From Mesorhizobium sp. C432A (GTDB lineage: Bacteria; Pseudomonadota; Alphaproteobacteria; Rhizobiales; Rhizobiaceae), in contig NZ_CP100470.1 of NCBI RefSeq assembly GCF_030323145.1, positions 310,001 through 374,000 on the forward strand: a stretch of DNA of 64,000 bases, written 5' to 3'. The notes below the pieces were generated by a model that worked only from the letters and a program-made list of their open reading frames with translations, had not been told where the DNA came from and did no database searches. A program made the position numbers and the translations under genes. Positions 26,952 to 35,440 of this stretch are shown one piece after another; positions within the stretch are counted from its first letter, which is position 1, and each line of letters starts with the position of its first letter.

Positions 26952-28151
26952 TTACTTCGCGGCGGCCGCGGCGATGGCGTCGGTCAGGCCCTTGGCGCCG
27001 GCGCGGATGCGATCGAGCGCTTCGCCGATCTCGGCGTCGGTGACGGTCAGCGGCGGCAGCAGACGAATGACGTTGTCGCCGGCCGGCACCGCCAGCAGAT
27101 GCTGGTCGCGCAGCGCCATGTTGACCTTGGTGTTGGGCATGGCGCATTTCAGGCCAAGCATCAGGCCGCTGCCCCTGATGCCTTCGATGACATCGGGAAA
27201 TTCGTCGGCGACCGCCGCCAGGCCCTGCTTCATCAGCAATGCCTTGCGCTGGACGTCTTCGAGGAAGCCGTCTTCCAGCACGACGTCGAGCACAGCGTTG
27301 CCGACCGCCATGGCCAGCGGATTGCCGCCGAAAGTGGTGCCATGCACGCCTGCCGTCATGCCGACGACAGCGTCGTCGGTGGCGAGGCACGCGCCCATCG
27401 GGAAGCCGCCGCCAATGCCCTTGGCAATCGCCATGATGTCGGGCGTCACGCCGGTCCATTCATGCGCGAACAGCTTTCCGGTGCGACCGATACCGCACTG
27501 GACCTCATCGAAGATCAGCAGCAGGCCGTGCTGGTCGCAGAGCTGCCGCAGCCGTTTCAAGGATTGCGTCGGCACCGGGCGGATGCCGCCCTCGCCTTGC
27601 ACCGGTTCGATCAGGATCGCGGCGGTCTCTGGTGTGATCGCCTTCTCGGCGGCGTCGATGTCGTCGAAGCCGACCTGGTCGAAGCCTTCGACCTTGGGCC
27701 CAAAACCTTCGAGATATTTGTACTGGCCGCCGGCGGCGATGGTCGCCAGCGTGCGGCCGTGGAAGGCGCCTTCGAAGGTGACGACCCGGAAGCGCTCGGG
27801 ATGGCCCTTGACGAACTGGTAGCGCCGCGCCGTCTTGATCGCGCATTCGAGCGCCTCGGCGCCGGAATTGGTGAAGAACACCTTGTCGGCGAAGGTGGCG
27901 TCAGCCAGCCGCTCGCCGAGCCGGGTCTGCCCCGGGATCTCGTAGAGATTGGAGACGTGCCAGAGCTTGGCCGCCTGTTCGGTCAGCGCCGAGACCAGAT
28001 GCGGATGGCTGTGGCCCAACGAATTGACCGCGATGCCGCCAGCGAAATCGAGATATCGCTCGCCCTTGTCGGTAACCAGCCAGGTGCCTTCGCCATGATC
28101 GAAGGCCAAAGGGGCGCGGGCAAAGGTCTCGTAAAGCGCCGAACCGCTCAT
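26952..28151 (-). CDS. argD: Acetylornithine transaminase
   Basis: 399 residues, class III PLP aminotransferase. [60 protein letters not shown], the PLP lysine in [15 protein letters not shown] and [15 protein letters not shown] are diagnostic. It converts N-acetylglutamate semialdehyde to N-acetylornithine in arginine synthesis, and many members also act in lysine synthesis. First gene of argD-argF. The start at 28151 has GGAG ~9 bases upstream. A terminator-like hairpin lies in the leader (28180-28211). Confidence 0.95.
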   Translation of the reverse strand: MSGSALYETFARAPLAFDHGEGTWLVTDKGERYLDFAGGIAVNSLGHSHPHLVSALTEQAAKLWHVSNLYEIPGQTRLGERLADATFADKVFFTNSGAEALECAIKTARRYQFVKGHPERFRVVTFEGAFHGRTLATIAAGGQYKYLEGFGPKVEGFDQVGFDDIDAAEKAITPETAAILIEPVQGEGGIRPVPTQSLKRLRQLCDQHGLLLIFDEVQCGIGRTGKLFAHEWTGVTPDIMAIAKGIGGGFPMGACLATDDAVVGMTAGVHGTTFGGNPLAMAVGNAVLDVVLEDGFLEDVQRKALLMKQGLAAVADEFPDVIEGIRGSGLMLGLKCAMPNTKVNMALRDQHLLAVPAGDNVIRLLPPLTVTDAEIGEALDRIRAGAKGLTDAIAAAAAK

Positions 28152-28179
28152 TATATGCGTCTCCGGTACCGGAAAAATC

Positions 28180-28211
28180 AAAAAAGCCGCCAAAGCGGCG
28201 GCCTTTGCGGC
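28180..28211 (-). terminator. Terminator-like hairpin in the argD leader (possible attenuator)
   Basis: On the minus strand GCCGCAAAG pairs with CTTTGGCGGC (one bulge) and is followed by six T (28185-28180). It lies 29 bases upstream of the argD start and downstream of the likely promoter in the argD-gcrA space. A 17-codon frame ([17 protein letters not shown], 28231-28178) overlaps it and ends right after the T run, but it lacks a clear Shine-Dalgarno. Confidence 0.55.
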
Positions 28212-28346
28212 TTATCGTGTTTTTCGGCCATGAAGTCAACGAAAACGTCGTGCAGAGGCGCGTGGCCAGCTCCCGACGAGACGCCGGCTCATAAGCGACC
28301 GGGCAAGTTGGGGAAAACCTAAAAAACCGATTCGTGTTGCACCTGG

Positions 28347-28364
28347 GACTCTTGTCACCGAGTC
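28347..28364. promoter_or_regulatory. Pair of GANTC (CcrM) methylation sites upstream of gcrA
   Basis: GACTC (28347-28351) and GAGTC (28360-28364) lie 13 bases apart, about 150 bases before gcrA. GANTC is the CcrM target, and GcrA is known in Caulobacter to act at promoters with methylated GANTC. The rest of the 358-bp argD-gcrA space shows no gene beyond the leader hairpin; an AT-rich TAATATAT at ~28425 may be a -10 region. Confidence 0.5.
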
Positions 28365-28509
28365 AACACATGAGGTAATTGTAGTCGGGAAATAACTAGA
28401 TTTCGTGCGGCGGACCTAATCACCTAATATATGTGGTGTCTGCCCCGGCAAAGATTGCCGGGTCGGGAACGGATTCCGGCTGCCGCACACTTAGCAGGAG
28501 CGCGGTCTC

Positions 28510-29028
28510 ATGAACTGGACTGACGAGCGGGTCGAACTTCTCAGGAAACTGTGGTCGGAGGGCTTGAGCGCAAGCCAGATCGCCGCACAACTCGGCGGGG
28601 TCAGCCGCAACGCGGTCATCGGCAAGGTGCACCGGCTGAAGCTGTCGGGCCGCGGACGCTCGACCGCGACGCCGGCGCGTCAGAAGAAGACAACGCAGGG
28701 ATCTTCGATCCAGAAATCGGTGCCGCGCGCCGCAACCACGCAGCGCCATGTCACGACGTCGATCGGGGCGAACGCGCTGCAGGCGCAGTTCGACGCCGAG
28801 CCAGTGGCGCGCCACTACATCCGCCCGGTCGAAAACGTCGTCGTGCCGATCTCGCGGCATCTGCAGCTCACCGATCTCACCGAGCGCACCTGCAAATGGC
28901 CGAATGGCGACCCGCTGTCGGAAGACTTCAACTTCTGCGGCAACGAGGCGGCTGAAACCGGACCTTACTGCAAGTACCACGCAAGGGTGGCGTTCCAGCC
29001 GGCTTCAGAGCGGCGCAGAAGCCGGTAG
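28510..29028 (+). CDS. gcrA: GcrA cell cycle regulator
   Basis: 172 residues. The N-terminal HTH-like DNA-binding domain MNWTDERVELLRKLWSEGLS and SQIAAQLGGVSRNAVIGKVH, KLSGRGRS is the GcrA hallmark. A variable linker follows, then the C-terminal sigma-70-interacting domain with cysteines (LTERTCKWPNGDP, FNFCGNEAAETGPYCKYHAR). GcrA works with sigma-70 at GANTC-methylated promoters to drive cell-cycle genes. GGAG lies ~9 bases before the ATG. Divergent from argD, with GANTC sites in the shared space. Confidence 0.96.
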   Translation: MNWTDERVELLRKLWSEGLSASQIAAQLGGVSRNAVIGKVHRLKLSGRGRSTATPARQKKTTQGSSIQKSVPRAATTQRHVTTSIGANALQAQFDAEPVARHYIRPVENVVVPISRHLQLTDLTERTCKWPNGDPLSEDFNFCGNEAAETGPYCKYHARVAFQPASERRRSR

Positions 29029-29066
29029 TTAGGAATAGGGATTGGGGACTGGGCAGTAGGGAATGG

Positions 29067-29089
29067 GGTAGCGCTCGTGAGGCGCTACC
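29067..29089 (+). terminator. Hairpin terminator after gcrA
   Basis: GGTAGCGC, loop TCGTGAG and GCGCTACC form a perfect 8-bp stem followed by TTATT. It is flanked by GCAGTAGG on the left and a triple CTGCCTA tandem (29095-29116) on the right, which can extend the pairing. It separates gcrA from convergent corA. Confidence 0.75.
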
Positions 29090-29118
29090 TTATTCTGCCT
29101 ACTGCCTACTGCCTACCA

Positions 29119-30126
29119 TCACAGCCACCCACTCTTCCGAAATCGCCAATACAAAAACGAGCAGATCAGCGCGATCGAGACCAATACGACGGGATAGCCG
29201 TATTGCATCTTCAGCTCCGGCATGTCGTCGAAATTCATGCCGTAAATGCCGGCGAGCGCCGTCGGCACCGCCAGGATCGCGGCCCATGAGGCCAGCTTCT
29301 TGGTGTTCGCGGTTTCCTGGCTCTGGCCGACCAGCAGGCTGGCTTCGAAAGCGAAGGCCAGAACCTCGCGCAGGCTGTCGATCTTTTCCTGCACGGTGCG
29401 GATATGATCGGTGACATCGCGAAACAGCGGATGCATGGCGGTATGGATCTGCGGCAGGTCGGCGCTGGTCAGCCGGCGGCAGACCTCGACCAGCGGCAGC
29501 GCCGCATTGCGCAGGCGCAACAGATCGCGGCGCAGCATGTAGAGCCGCTCGATGTCGGGACCGGTCATCGGCTTCAGCAGCACCCTGTCCTCGATCGCCT
29601 CGACCTCGTCCTCGATCTGCTCGAGCACCGGCATGTAGTTGTCGACGATGAAGTCGAGAATGGCGTAGAGGACGAAATCCTCGCCCTTGGCCAGTGAGTG
29701 CGGACAGCTTTCCCAGTGCTGGCGCACGGCGGCGTATGAGGTCGAGGGACCATGCCTGACGCTGACGATATAGCCTGAGCCGACGAACAGATGCGTCTCG
29801 CCGAAGGTGACGCGTCCGTCGATCAGCTGTGCAGTGCGGGCAACGATGAACAGCGCATCGCCATATTGCTCGATCTTCGGCCGCTGGTGCGGATGTTCGG
29901 CGTCTTCAATCGCCAGCTCATGCAAATGGAATTGCGCCTTGACGCGCAGCAGAAGCTCGCGGTCGGGTTCGAGCAGCCCGATCCAGACGACATGGCCCGA
30001 CTTCTTGGCCCATTCACCGGCTTCCTCGATCGGAATGTCGGCGATGCGCTTGCCGGCGGTGTAGACGCTCGACGCGATGATGCCGGACGATGCCGGCGCC
30101 GGCTTGAACTCTCGGACATATTCCAT
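29119..30126 (-). CDS. corA: CorA family Mg2+/Co2+ transporter
   Basis: 335 residues. A large N-terminal cytoplasmic domain is followed by a long helix (DVTDHIRTVQEKIDSLREVL) and two C-terminal membrane segments. The selectivity motif YGMNFDDMPEL (GMN) lies between LASWAAILAVPTALAGI and YPVVLVSIALICSFLYW. The usual periplasmic-loop sequence is MPEL, as here. Homopentameric channel for Mg2+ uptake. Downstream of phoU on the same strand with a 95-base gap; convergent with gcrA. Confidence 0.95.
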   Translation of the reverse strand: MEYVREFKPAPASSGIIASSVYTAGKRIADIPIEEAGEWAKKSGHVVWIGLLEPDRELLLRVKAQFHLHELAIEDAEHPHQRPKIEQYGDALFIVARTAQLIDGRVTFGETHLFVGSGYIVSVRHGPSTSYAAVRQHWESCPHSLAKGEDFVLYAILDFIVDNYMPVLEQIEDEVEAIEDRVLLKPMTGPDIERLYMLRRDLLRLRNAALPLVEVCRRLTSADLPQIHTAMHPLFRDVTDHIRTVQEKIDSLREVLAFAFEASLLVGQSQETANTKKLASWAAILAVPTALAGIYGMNFDDMPELKMQYGYPVVLVSIALICSFLYWRFRKSGWL

Positions 30127-30221
30127 CGCAGCCTCCTGAGCGCCTGGCCTTGGCCAGGAACCGAGACGCTAACATCCGGGTAGTTTAGCGCAATATGATT
30201 AAGCGTTCGAGGGGTGCGCGA

Positions 30222-30944
30222 TCACTTCACCGGCAGCGCCGGAAAGGCAATCTTGTCGGTCTTGTCGCCCTTGGGACGCTCGGCCGGCAACTGCTCGCCG
30301 GTGACGATGTAGTAGATCGTCTCGGCAATGTTGGTGGCGTGGTCGCCGATGCGCTCGATGTTCTTGGCGCAAAACAGCAGATGCGTGCACGGCGTGATGT
30401 TGCGCGGATCTTCCATCATGTAGGTCAGCAATTCGCGAAACAGCGAGGTGTACATGGCGTCGATCTGGTCGTCGCGGTCGCGAACGAAGCCTATTTTCTC
30501 GACCGAGCGCGAGGCATAGACGTCGAGCACTTCCTTGAGCTGGGTCAAAGCGAGTTCGGCCAGCGCCTCGAGGCCGCGAAACAGGCTGGTCGGCTGGCGT
30601 CCGTCAATGACGCTGACCACACGCTTGGCGACGTTCTTGGCGAGGTCACCGACCCGTTCGAGGTCGGCCGAAATGCGGATGGCGCCGACGATCTCGCGCA
30701 GATCCGTCGCCATGGGCTGGCGCTTGGCGATGATGACGATGGCTTTGTCGTCGATTTCGCGCTGGCCATCGTCAAGCACGATGTCGTCACGAATGACCTT
30801 CTGGGCGAGGCCGGGATCGGCATTGACCAGCGCCTGGATCGCCTGCTCGACCATGCGCTCGGCATGGCCGCCCATCGCAGCGATGCGCTTCGCCAGGTAT
30901 TTCAGCTCTTCGTCATAGGCGCTGACAATGTGTACGGACTGCAT
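30222..30944 (-). CDS. phoU: Phosphate signalling complex protein PhoU
   Basis: 240 residues, two PhoU three-helix repeats, each with its acidic metal-binding motif (ERMVEQAIQALVNADP..VIRDD and SADLERVGDLAKNVAKRVV; NIERIGDHATNIAETIYYI). PhoU links the Pst transporter to PhoR and restrains the Pho response and phosphate uptake. Start at 30944 has AGGAAGG upstream; the long frame to 31103 is non-coding. It follows phoR by 115 bases. No pstSCAB or phoB genes are present here, unlike the usual cluster. Confidence 0.95.
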   Translation of the reverse strand: MQSVHIVSAYDEELKYLAKRIAAMGGHAERMVEQAIQALVNADPGLAQKVIRDDIVLDDGQREIDDKAIVIIAKRQPMATDLREIVGAIRISADLERVGDLAKNVAKRVVSVIDGRQPTSLFRGLEALAELALTQLKEVLDVYASRSVEKIGFVRDRDDQIDAMYTSLFRELLTYMMEDPRNITPCTHLLFCAKNIERIGDHATNIAETIYYIVTGEQLPAERPKGDKTDKIAFPALPVK

Positions 30945-31059
30945 GGGCGAAATGCCTTCCTTAAATCTTTGGCCTGTTGAGTCGTTTTCCTCGACCCTGT
31001 GCTGATACGCTAGCCGGATGACAGAAAGAAGAAACAGGCAGTTAGCAGATAGTACCGCC

Positions 31060-32325
31060 TCAGCCTGCCGGCAAATGGACCGTGAACGCCGCGCCCTTGC
31101 CAACTTCCGACTTGATCGAAAGCCGGGCGTTGTGGCGCGTCAGAATATGCTTGACGATGGACAGGCCAAGACCGGTGCCTTTCTGCGTGCGGCTGCTCTC
31201 CACGTCGACGCGATAGAAGCGCTCGGTAATGCGCGGTATGTGCTCTTCCGGGATGCCCGGGCCATAGTCCCTGATGGTGACATCGATGCCCGGTTCCGGG
31301 CCGGCCTCGCCCCGCGCGATCGACACCGTGACGCGTCCGCCAGGCTGGCCGTATTTGCAGGCGTTTTCCAAGAGATTCTCGAACACCTGGAACAGCTCGT
31401 CGCGGTCTCCGGGCACGTCGAGCGGCCCCTCGGCGTAGTCGCGTTCGATGACGACGCCGTTCTCGCTGGCGAGCGGGCCCAGTGAATCGATGACGCTGTC
31501 GATGGTCTGGCGCAGATCGACCTCGGTTCCCGGCCTCAGGTAAGGCTTCATTTCAAGCCTCGACAGCGACAGGAGATCGTCGATGAGGCGCGCCATGCGG
31601 CCGGTCTGGTTCTGCATGATCTGCAGGAACTGCTCGCGCGCCGCCGGATCGTTGCGGGCCGGGCCGCGCAACGTCTCGATGAAGCCCGAGATCGAAGCAA
31701 GCGGGGTGCGCAACTCGTGGCTGGCATTGGCTATGAAGTCAGCGCGCATGCGGTCGATGCGGCGCGTCTCACTCTGGTCCTTGAATACCAGCACATAGAG
31801 ATCGGTGGCGTGGCCGACCGAGGACGCGCTGACCCGGTAGGCGCGTTCCACCGGCAGCTTCTCGGTGTAGTCGACGGCATCGGAGGCGACGGCTCCCGAC
31901 AGTACGCCGTCCAGCAATGCCTGCATTTCCGGGGCGCGGAATTTCAGCGACAGCGACAGGCCGGGCGCGATGCCGCCAAAGGCGGCATAGGCGGCGGCAT
32001 TGGCGTGGACGATGGTGGCGGTGCGGTCGAAGATGATCAGCGGATCGGCAACGGCAGCCGCAAGATATTCGCCGGAAAGCCGCTGCAGCCCGCTCGCCTC
32101 GACCGTGGCAATGGTCTCAGCAGACCGGCTGGCGCCACCGGTTGGCAGAAGCGCGGCGGCCAGCAGCACCGTCAACGCAGCCAGGATGACATAGGCGGAG
32201 ATACCGGCAAACCCATAAACGGCCATGATGGCGATCGCACCGGCGGCAAGCAGCCATCGGCTGTTCCACAGCCGGCCGGCGACGGCCTGCCCCGTGGTTG
32301 TCCGCTCTGCGCCGGTGTCAGCCAT
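31060..32325 (-). CDS. phoR: Phosphate regulon sensor histidine kinase PhoR
   Basis: 421 residues. Two membrane segments at ~24-60 (WLLAAGAIAIMAVYGFAGIS, AYVILAALTVLLAAALL), a PAS domain at ~85-185 (AVADPLIIFDRTATIVHANA), HisKA with His203 (FIANASHELRTPLASISGFI) and HATPase_c (NLLENACKYG, RDYGPGIPEEHIPRITERFY, GTGLGLSIVKHIL). This layout is that of PhoR, and adjacent phoU supports it. Start ATG at 32325 has GGAAAG upstream. The response regulator phoB is not in the window. Confidence 0.92.
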   Translation of the reverse strand: MADTGAERTTTGQAVAGRLWNSRWLLAAGAIAIMAVYGFAGISAYVILAALTVLLAAALLPTGGASRSAETIATVEASGLQRLSGEYLAAAVADPLIIFDRTATIVHANAAAYAAFGGIAPGLSLSLKFRAPEMQALLDGVLSGAVASDAVDYTEKLPVERAYRVSASSVGHATDLYVLVFKDQSETRRIDRMRADFIANASHELRTPLASISGFIETLRGPARNDPAAREQFLQIMQNQTGRMARLIDDLLSLSRLEMKPYLRPGTEVDLRQTIDSVIDSLGPLASENGVVIERDYAEGPLDVPGDRDELFQVFENLLENACKYGQPGGRVTVSIARGEAGPEPGIDVTIRDYGPGIPEEHIPRITERFYRVDVESSRTQKGTGLGLSIVKHILTRHNARLSIKSEVGKGAAFTVHLPAG

Positions 32326-32427
32326 TCGTGCTTTCCGTGCTTCTGCGCCGGTCCCGCCGAAACTTCCGCTGGACCGGGTTTGAGGCCCCCCATAGCATGA
32401 GTCCGCAAGCTGGAAAGGTTCGTCTCG

Positions 32428-33333
32428 ATGAAAAAAGCCAAGGAAAGTCCCGCCGCAGAGCCGGCAAAGGGGCCGCTGAAGATCAAGGTGGACGGCAAGG
32501 AGCGGGAGTTCGACATCGAAAACCCCGAACTTCCCAGCTGGATCGAGGACCACAAACTGACCGCAGGCGACTACCCCTACGACAAGAAAATGAAGAGCGA
32601 GGAGTATGACGAGACGCTGGAGCGGCTGCAGATCGAACTGGTCAAGGCGCAGGCCTGGCTGCAGGCGACCGGCAGCAGAGTGATGTCGCTGTTCGAGGGG
32701 CGCGATGCCGCCGGCAAGGGCGGCACCATCTCGGTGCTGCGCCAGTATCTCAATCCTCGAACCGCGCGCAACGTGGCGCTGACCAAGCCGACCCCGACCG
32801 AGGTCGGGCAGTGGTACTACCAGCGCTACGTCGCCCATTTCCCGACATCAAGCGAATTCGTCACCTTCGATCGCTCCTGGTACAACCGCGGCGGCGTCGA
32901 GCCGGTGATGGGCTTCTGCACACCGGAACAGCATGCAAAATTCCTCGACGAGACGCCGCATTTCGAGCGGATGATCTCCAATGAGGGCATCTATTTCTTC
33001 AAATTCTGGCTCAACATCGGCCGCGAGACCCAGCTCGAACGGTTTCACGACCGCCGCTGGTCGCCGCTGAAGAACTGGAAGTTCTCGCCGATCGATATTG
33101 CCGGCATCACCAAATGGGACGACTACACCAAGGCGCGCGACCAGATGGTCGAGCGCACGCACAAACAGTTCGCGCCCTGGATCATCGTGCGGGCCAATGA
33201 CAAGCGACGCTCGCGGCTGGCCGTCATGCGGCGCATCCTGTTGTCACTGCCCTATGATGGGCGCGATCTCGACGCCATCGGCAAGGAAGACAAAAAGATC
33301 GTCGGCGAAGGGCCGTCGTTTCTCGAGAAGTAG
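32428..33333 (+). CDS. ppk2: Polyphosphate kinase 2
   Basis: 301 residues. Walker [10 protein letters not shown] is at 91-99 and Walker B/lid is [39 protein letters not shown] and [20 protein letters not shown] are further PPK2 signatures. PPK2 transfers phosphate between polyphosphate and nucleotides. The N-terminal ~85 residues (QWYYQRY follows later) fit the ~300-residue class I type, so ADP or GDP phosphorylation is likely. Divergent from phoR with ~100 bp between, consistent with phosphate metabolism. Confidence 0.94.
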   Translation: MKKAKESPAAEPAKGPLKIKVDGKEREFDIENPELPSWIEDHKLTAGDYPYDKKMKSEEYDETLERLQIELVKAQAWLQATGSRVMSLFEGRDAAGKGGTISVLRQYLNPRTARNVALTKPTPTEVGQWYYQRYVAHFPTSSEFVTFDRSWYNRGGVEPVMGFCTPEQHAKFLDETPHFERMISNEGIYFFKFWLNIGRETQLERFHDRRWSPLKNWKFSPIDIAGITKWDDYTKARDQMVERTHKQFAPWIIVRANDKRRSRLAVMRRILLSLPYDGRDLDAIGKEDKKIVGEGPSFLEK

Positions 33334-33364
33334 AGACTGGCCTCGATAGGCAGAGGCTGAAATT

Positions 33365-33398
33365 ACAGAGCCCACCCCCACACGGAGGTGGGCTCTGT
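33365..33398 (+). terminator. Hairpin after ppk2
   Basis: ACAGAGCCCACC and GGTGGGCTCTGT form a perfect 12-bp stem with a 10-base loop, 31 bases after the ppk2 stop. It lacks a T tract, so it may act as a weak terminator or mRNA end stabiliser. Confidence 0.65.
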
Positions 33399-33408
33399 GG
33401 CCATTGTC

Positions 33409-33521
33409 TAAAGCGCATCGCATTTGAACGGATTCACGCGACGCGCTTTAGGTCTTTGTTTCATGCATGTCGTTCTCTCAAAACCGGGGCCACTTTGAGC
33501 GACATGCATTAAAGCGCGTCG
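33409..33521. repeat. Composite of two palindromic repeat families (A and F)
   Basis: A family F palindrome (33409-33451, AAAGCGCATCGCATTTGAAC ... CGCGACGCGCTTTA) is followed by a family A copy (33463-33509, arms ATGCATGTCG and CGACATGCAT) and then by TAAAGCGCGTCG, a second arm of family F. It looks like a family A element nested in, or abutting, a family F element. It separates ppk2 from convergent luxI. Confidence 0.8.
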
Positions 33522-33534
33522 GGTGAAGACAGTC

Positions 33535-34173
33535 TCACGACGCCTGCCGCATGCCGAGCATGTGGGGGGTGCCCCTGGCCAACACCGGGGCGTGATGGTT
33601 GCGGCGCGAACGCACGACATCCAGCGTATGCTCGTTGAAGGTCAGCAGTGTGGCGACGACCTGCTGGTTGCCATAGGTGCGCTGGTAACCGAGCGGCGTC
33701 GCCAGGAAGTGCAACTGCAGCGTCCGCAGCACCCACACCGGCTCGACCTCGATAATGACCTGATCGACATTGCGAGCAAGGCCCCATTCGACGAAGCCGG
33801 CGATCAGTTCGGTGCCGACCGTAGACACGCCGCGCTTGCCATCGCGAAAGCCTGGCGCCACCGCGTAACGGGTTAGCTCCCAGACATTCGGTCCCGAAGG
33901 GCGCTTTCCCTCGCAGAGTTCCGGCATCACATCGCTAAGGAGATGCGGCCGTGTGGTCGGCAGCATCCGATGATAGCCTGCAAGCTCGCCATTGCGTATG
34001 ACAAGGTGGTGTTCGGCCTCATCATGGTCGAATTGATCGATTTCGAGGCCGTCCGGGCGATCGAGATCGGTCCACCGCATCTCATCGACGAAGACCTTGT
34101 AACGCAGGCGATGGACGGCCTCCCATAGGTCGGGACGTTCCATCAGTTGTTGAGTGGTAAGGGAAAATAGCAT
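33535..34173 (-). CDS. Acyl-homoserine-lactone synthase (LuxI family)
   Basis: 212 residues. The LuxI/TraI invariant residues are in place: Arg24, Phe28, Trp34, Asp46 and Asp49 (HRLRYKVFVDEMRW, GLEIDQFDHD), then GYHRMLPTTRPHLLSD and ELTRYAVAPGFRD. It makes an N-acyl-homoserine lactone from SAM and an acyl carrier protein. Start ATG at 34173 has AGGAGA upstream; the open frame to 34272 is not coding-like. It lies downstream of luxR on the same strand, with the relic of a second luxR between. The acyl chain cannot be predicted safely. Confidence 0.95.
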   Translation of the reverse strand: MLFSLTTQQLMERPDLWEAVHRLRYKVFVDEMRWTDLDRPDGLEIDQFDHDEAEHHLVIRNGELAGYHRMLPTTRPHLLSDVMPELCEGKRPSGPNVWELTRYAVAPGFRDGKRGVSTVGTELIAGFVEWGLARNVDQVIIEVEPVWVLRTLQLHFLATPLGYQRTYGNQQVVATLLTFNEHTLDVVRSRRNHHAPVLARGTPHMLGMRQAS

Positions 34174-34272
34174 TAGCCGTCTCCTGGGCTTAAGAGGAAG
34201 ATACGGCCGGGCTTTCCCGAAAAAATTGCGCGAAGGTGTTGGCAAGGATTTCCAGGCTGCCACAGCCGACAT

Positions 34273-34360
34273 GGCTAATATAGCTGCGTCTAAACGCCTC
34301 CGCGATGGCGTGCACCCTGTTGGCGACGCCGAGTCTGCTTTTGGCGTTAAGAAAGCATTA
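34273..34360 (-). pseudogene. Relic of a second luxR gene (C-terminal HTH end)
   Basis: On the minus strand the bases encode FLNAKSRLGVANRVHAIAEA followed by FRRSYIS, matching the C-terminus of the intact luxR upstream (LLNAKSKLGAANRVQAVAEA, VRHGYIS) at ~70% of residues. Only the last ~27 codons remain; there is no start, no binding domain and no stop at the homologous place (the frame runs on to ~34192). Just before it stands GAGACGGCTAATGCT, a copy of the luxI start region, so the relic begins at a join between luxI-leader-like and luxR-like DNA. Confidence 0.8.
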
Positions 34361-34448
34361 GCCGTCTCAAGAGGACGACAGGGGCCGGTCTTTTCTGAAG
34401 ATATGACGCCAACACTGCGGCCATAAATTTCGGGCCGCCAGAACCGGC

Positions 34449-35180
34449 CTAGCTGATATAGCCGTGCCTGACTGCTTCGGCGACTGCCTGCACACGGTTG
34501 GCGGCGCCTAGTTTGCTCTTGGCGTTGAGAAGGTGTTTCTCAGAGGTATGCTCCGAGATGCCGAGGATCTGCGAAATCTCCCACTCGGATTTTCCGACCG
34601 CCGCCCATTGCAGGCATTCGCGCTCGCGCGGCGTTAATTCAATGTGATCGATAGATTTGCCGGCCGTCGTTTGAAGCTGCATGGCGCGGCCGATGGCATA
34701 GGTGGAGGCCAGCGAGACCATTGCGAATTCGGCTTCGGACAGTTCGACCGCCTCACCGCCCAGCGAGACCAGCGCGATCTGGCCTTCGAGCGTGATCAGC
34801 GGGAAGGCGAGGCCGTCACGCAGCTTGAACTGGCGGGCGTCGCGCATCACCTCGGCGCTGCTCTTGTCGGCGGGCATGCTTTGAACGGCATCGCGCCATT
34901 GGAATGGCGCCCGAAACTGCTTCAAATGGCTGACGACCGGATCGTGGTCGACGTAGTTGCGCGATAAGTAACGCTCCAGCCATTCGCTAGGCCAATCGCA
35001 GAGCAGCACATGGTCCTTCGTCTGGCTGCTTGGTGTACCGGGCTGCGGCACCGTTGCGGCTATCAGGGCCGTCAATCCGAAATTCGAGGTGACACTAAGT
35101 AGCTGCTCGCACACCGCAGCCGACGTGTCGGCACGCTGCACCCGGTCAATATATTCAAGTGTCCGGTCAAAATAACCCAT
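34449..35180 (-). CDS. LuxR family quorum-sensing regulator
   Basis: 243 residues. The autoinducer-binding domain is at ~20-165 with the conserved cluster EWLERYLSRNYVDHDPVVSH (Tyr, Asp, Pro), APFQWRDAV (Trp) and RDGLAFPL (Gly). The GerE HTH is at ~178-240 (ELTPRERECLQWAAVGKSEW, EISQILGISEHTSEKHLLNA). It would bind the AHL made by the downstream luxI and control it and other genes. The 260-bp space upstream (35181-35440) shows no gene; I could not identify a convincing lux-type box. Confidence 0.93.
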   Translation of the reverse strand: MGYFDRTLEYIDRVQRADTSAAVCEQLLSVTSNFGLTALIAATVPQPGTPSSQTKDHVLLCDWPSEWLERYLSRNYVDHDPVVSHLKQFRAPFQWRDAVQSMPADKSSAEVMRDARQFKLRDGLAFPLITLEGQIALVSLGGEAVELSEAEFAMVSLASTYAIGRAMQLQTTAGKSIDHIELTPRERECLQWAAVGKSEWEISQILGISEHTSEKHLLNAKSKLGAANRVQAVAEAVRHGYIS

Positions 35181-35440
35181 CGCAACATCTACCCCATGTT
35201 GCCTACCGCTCTTGAGACCGATGCTACGTGCCTGCCCCGCACTTAGCCATCAACCCCGGATTGCAAAGCCACATCCTTAGCTTCTCTAACGCCAGCGACC
35301 GCCAACCCCGGGCCGACTCTGTGCGGCTATTTGCAACCTCGCCAAAGCATAACCCGAAATTTGCCCGTTGAAATCAAAAACAATTGTGCCTGCGCCGTTT
35401 TCGTATCACAAGCCAACGGCCAAGACGGGCGGAGTTTTTT

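Noticed and set aside
26061..28322. Long plus-strand open frame opposite argF and argD
   Set aside because: Antisense shadow of two clear arginine genes; composition rich in Arg, Gly, His and Asp with no domain.
29027..29116. Repeated GCAGTAGG/CTGCCTA blocks considered as a mobile element
   Set aside because: Best explained as an extended terminator region with a short 7-base tandem repeat; no terminal arms or target duplication seen.
35181..35440. Search for a lux box upstream of luxR
   Set aside because: No dyad of the expected length and symmetry could be found by eye.
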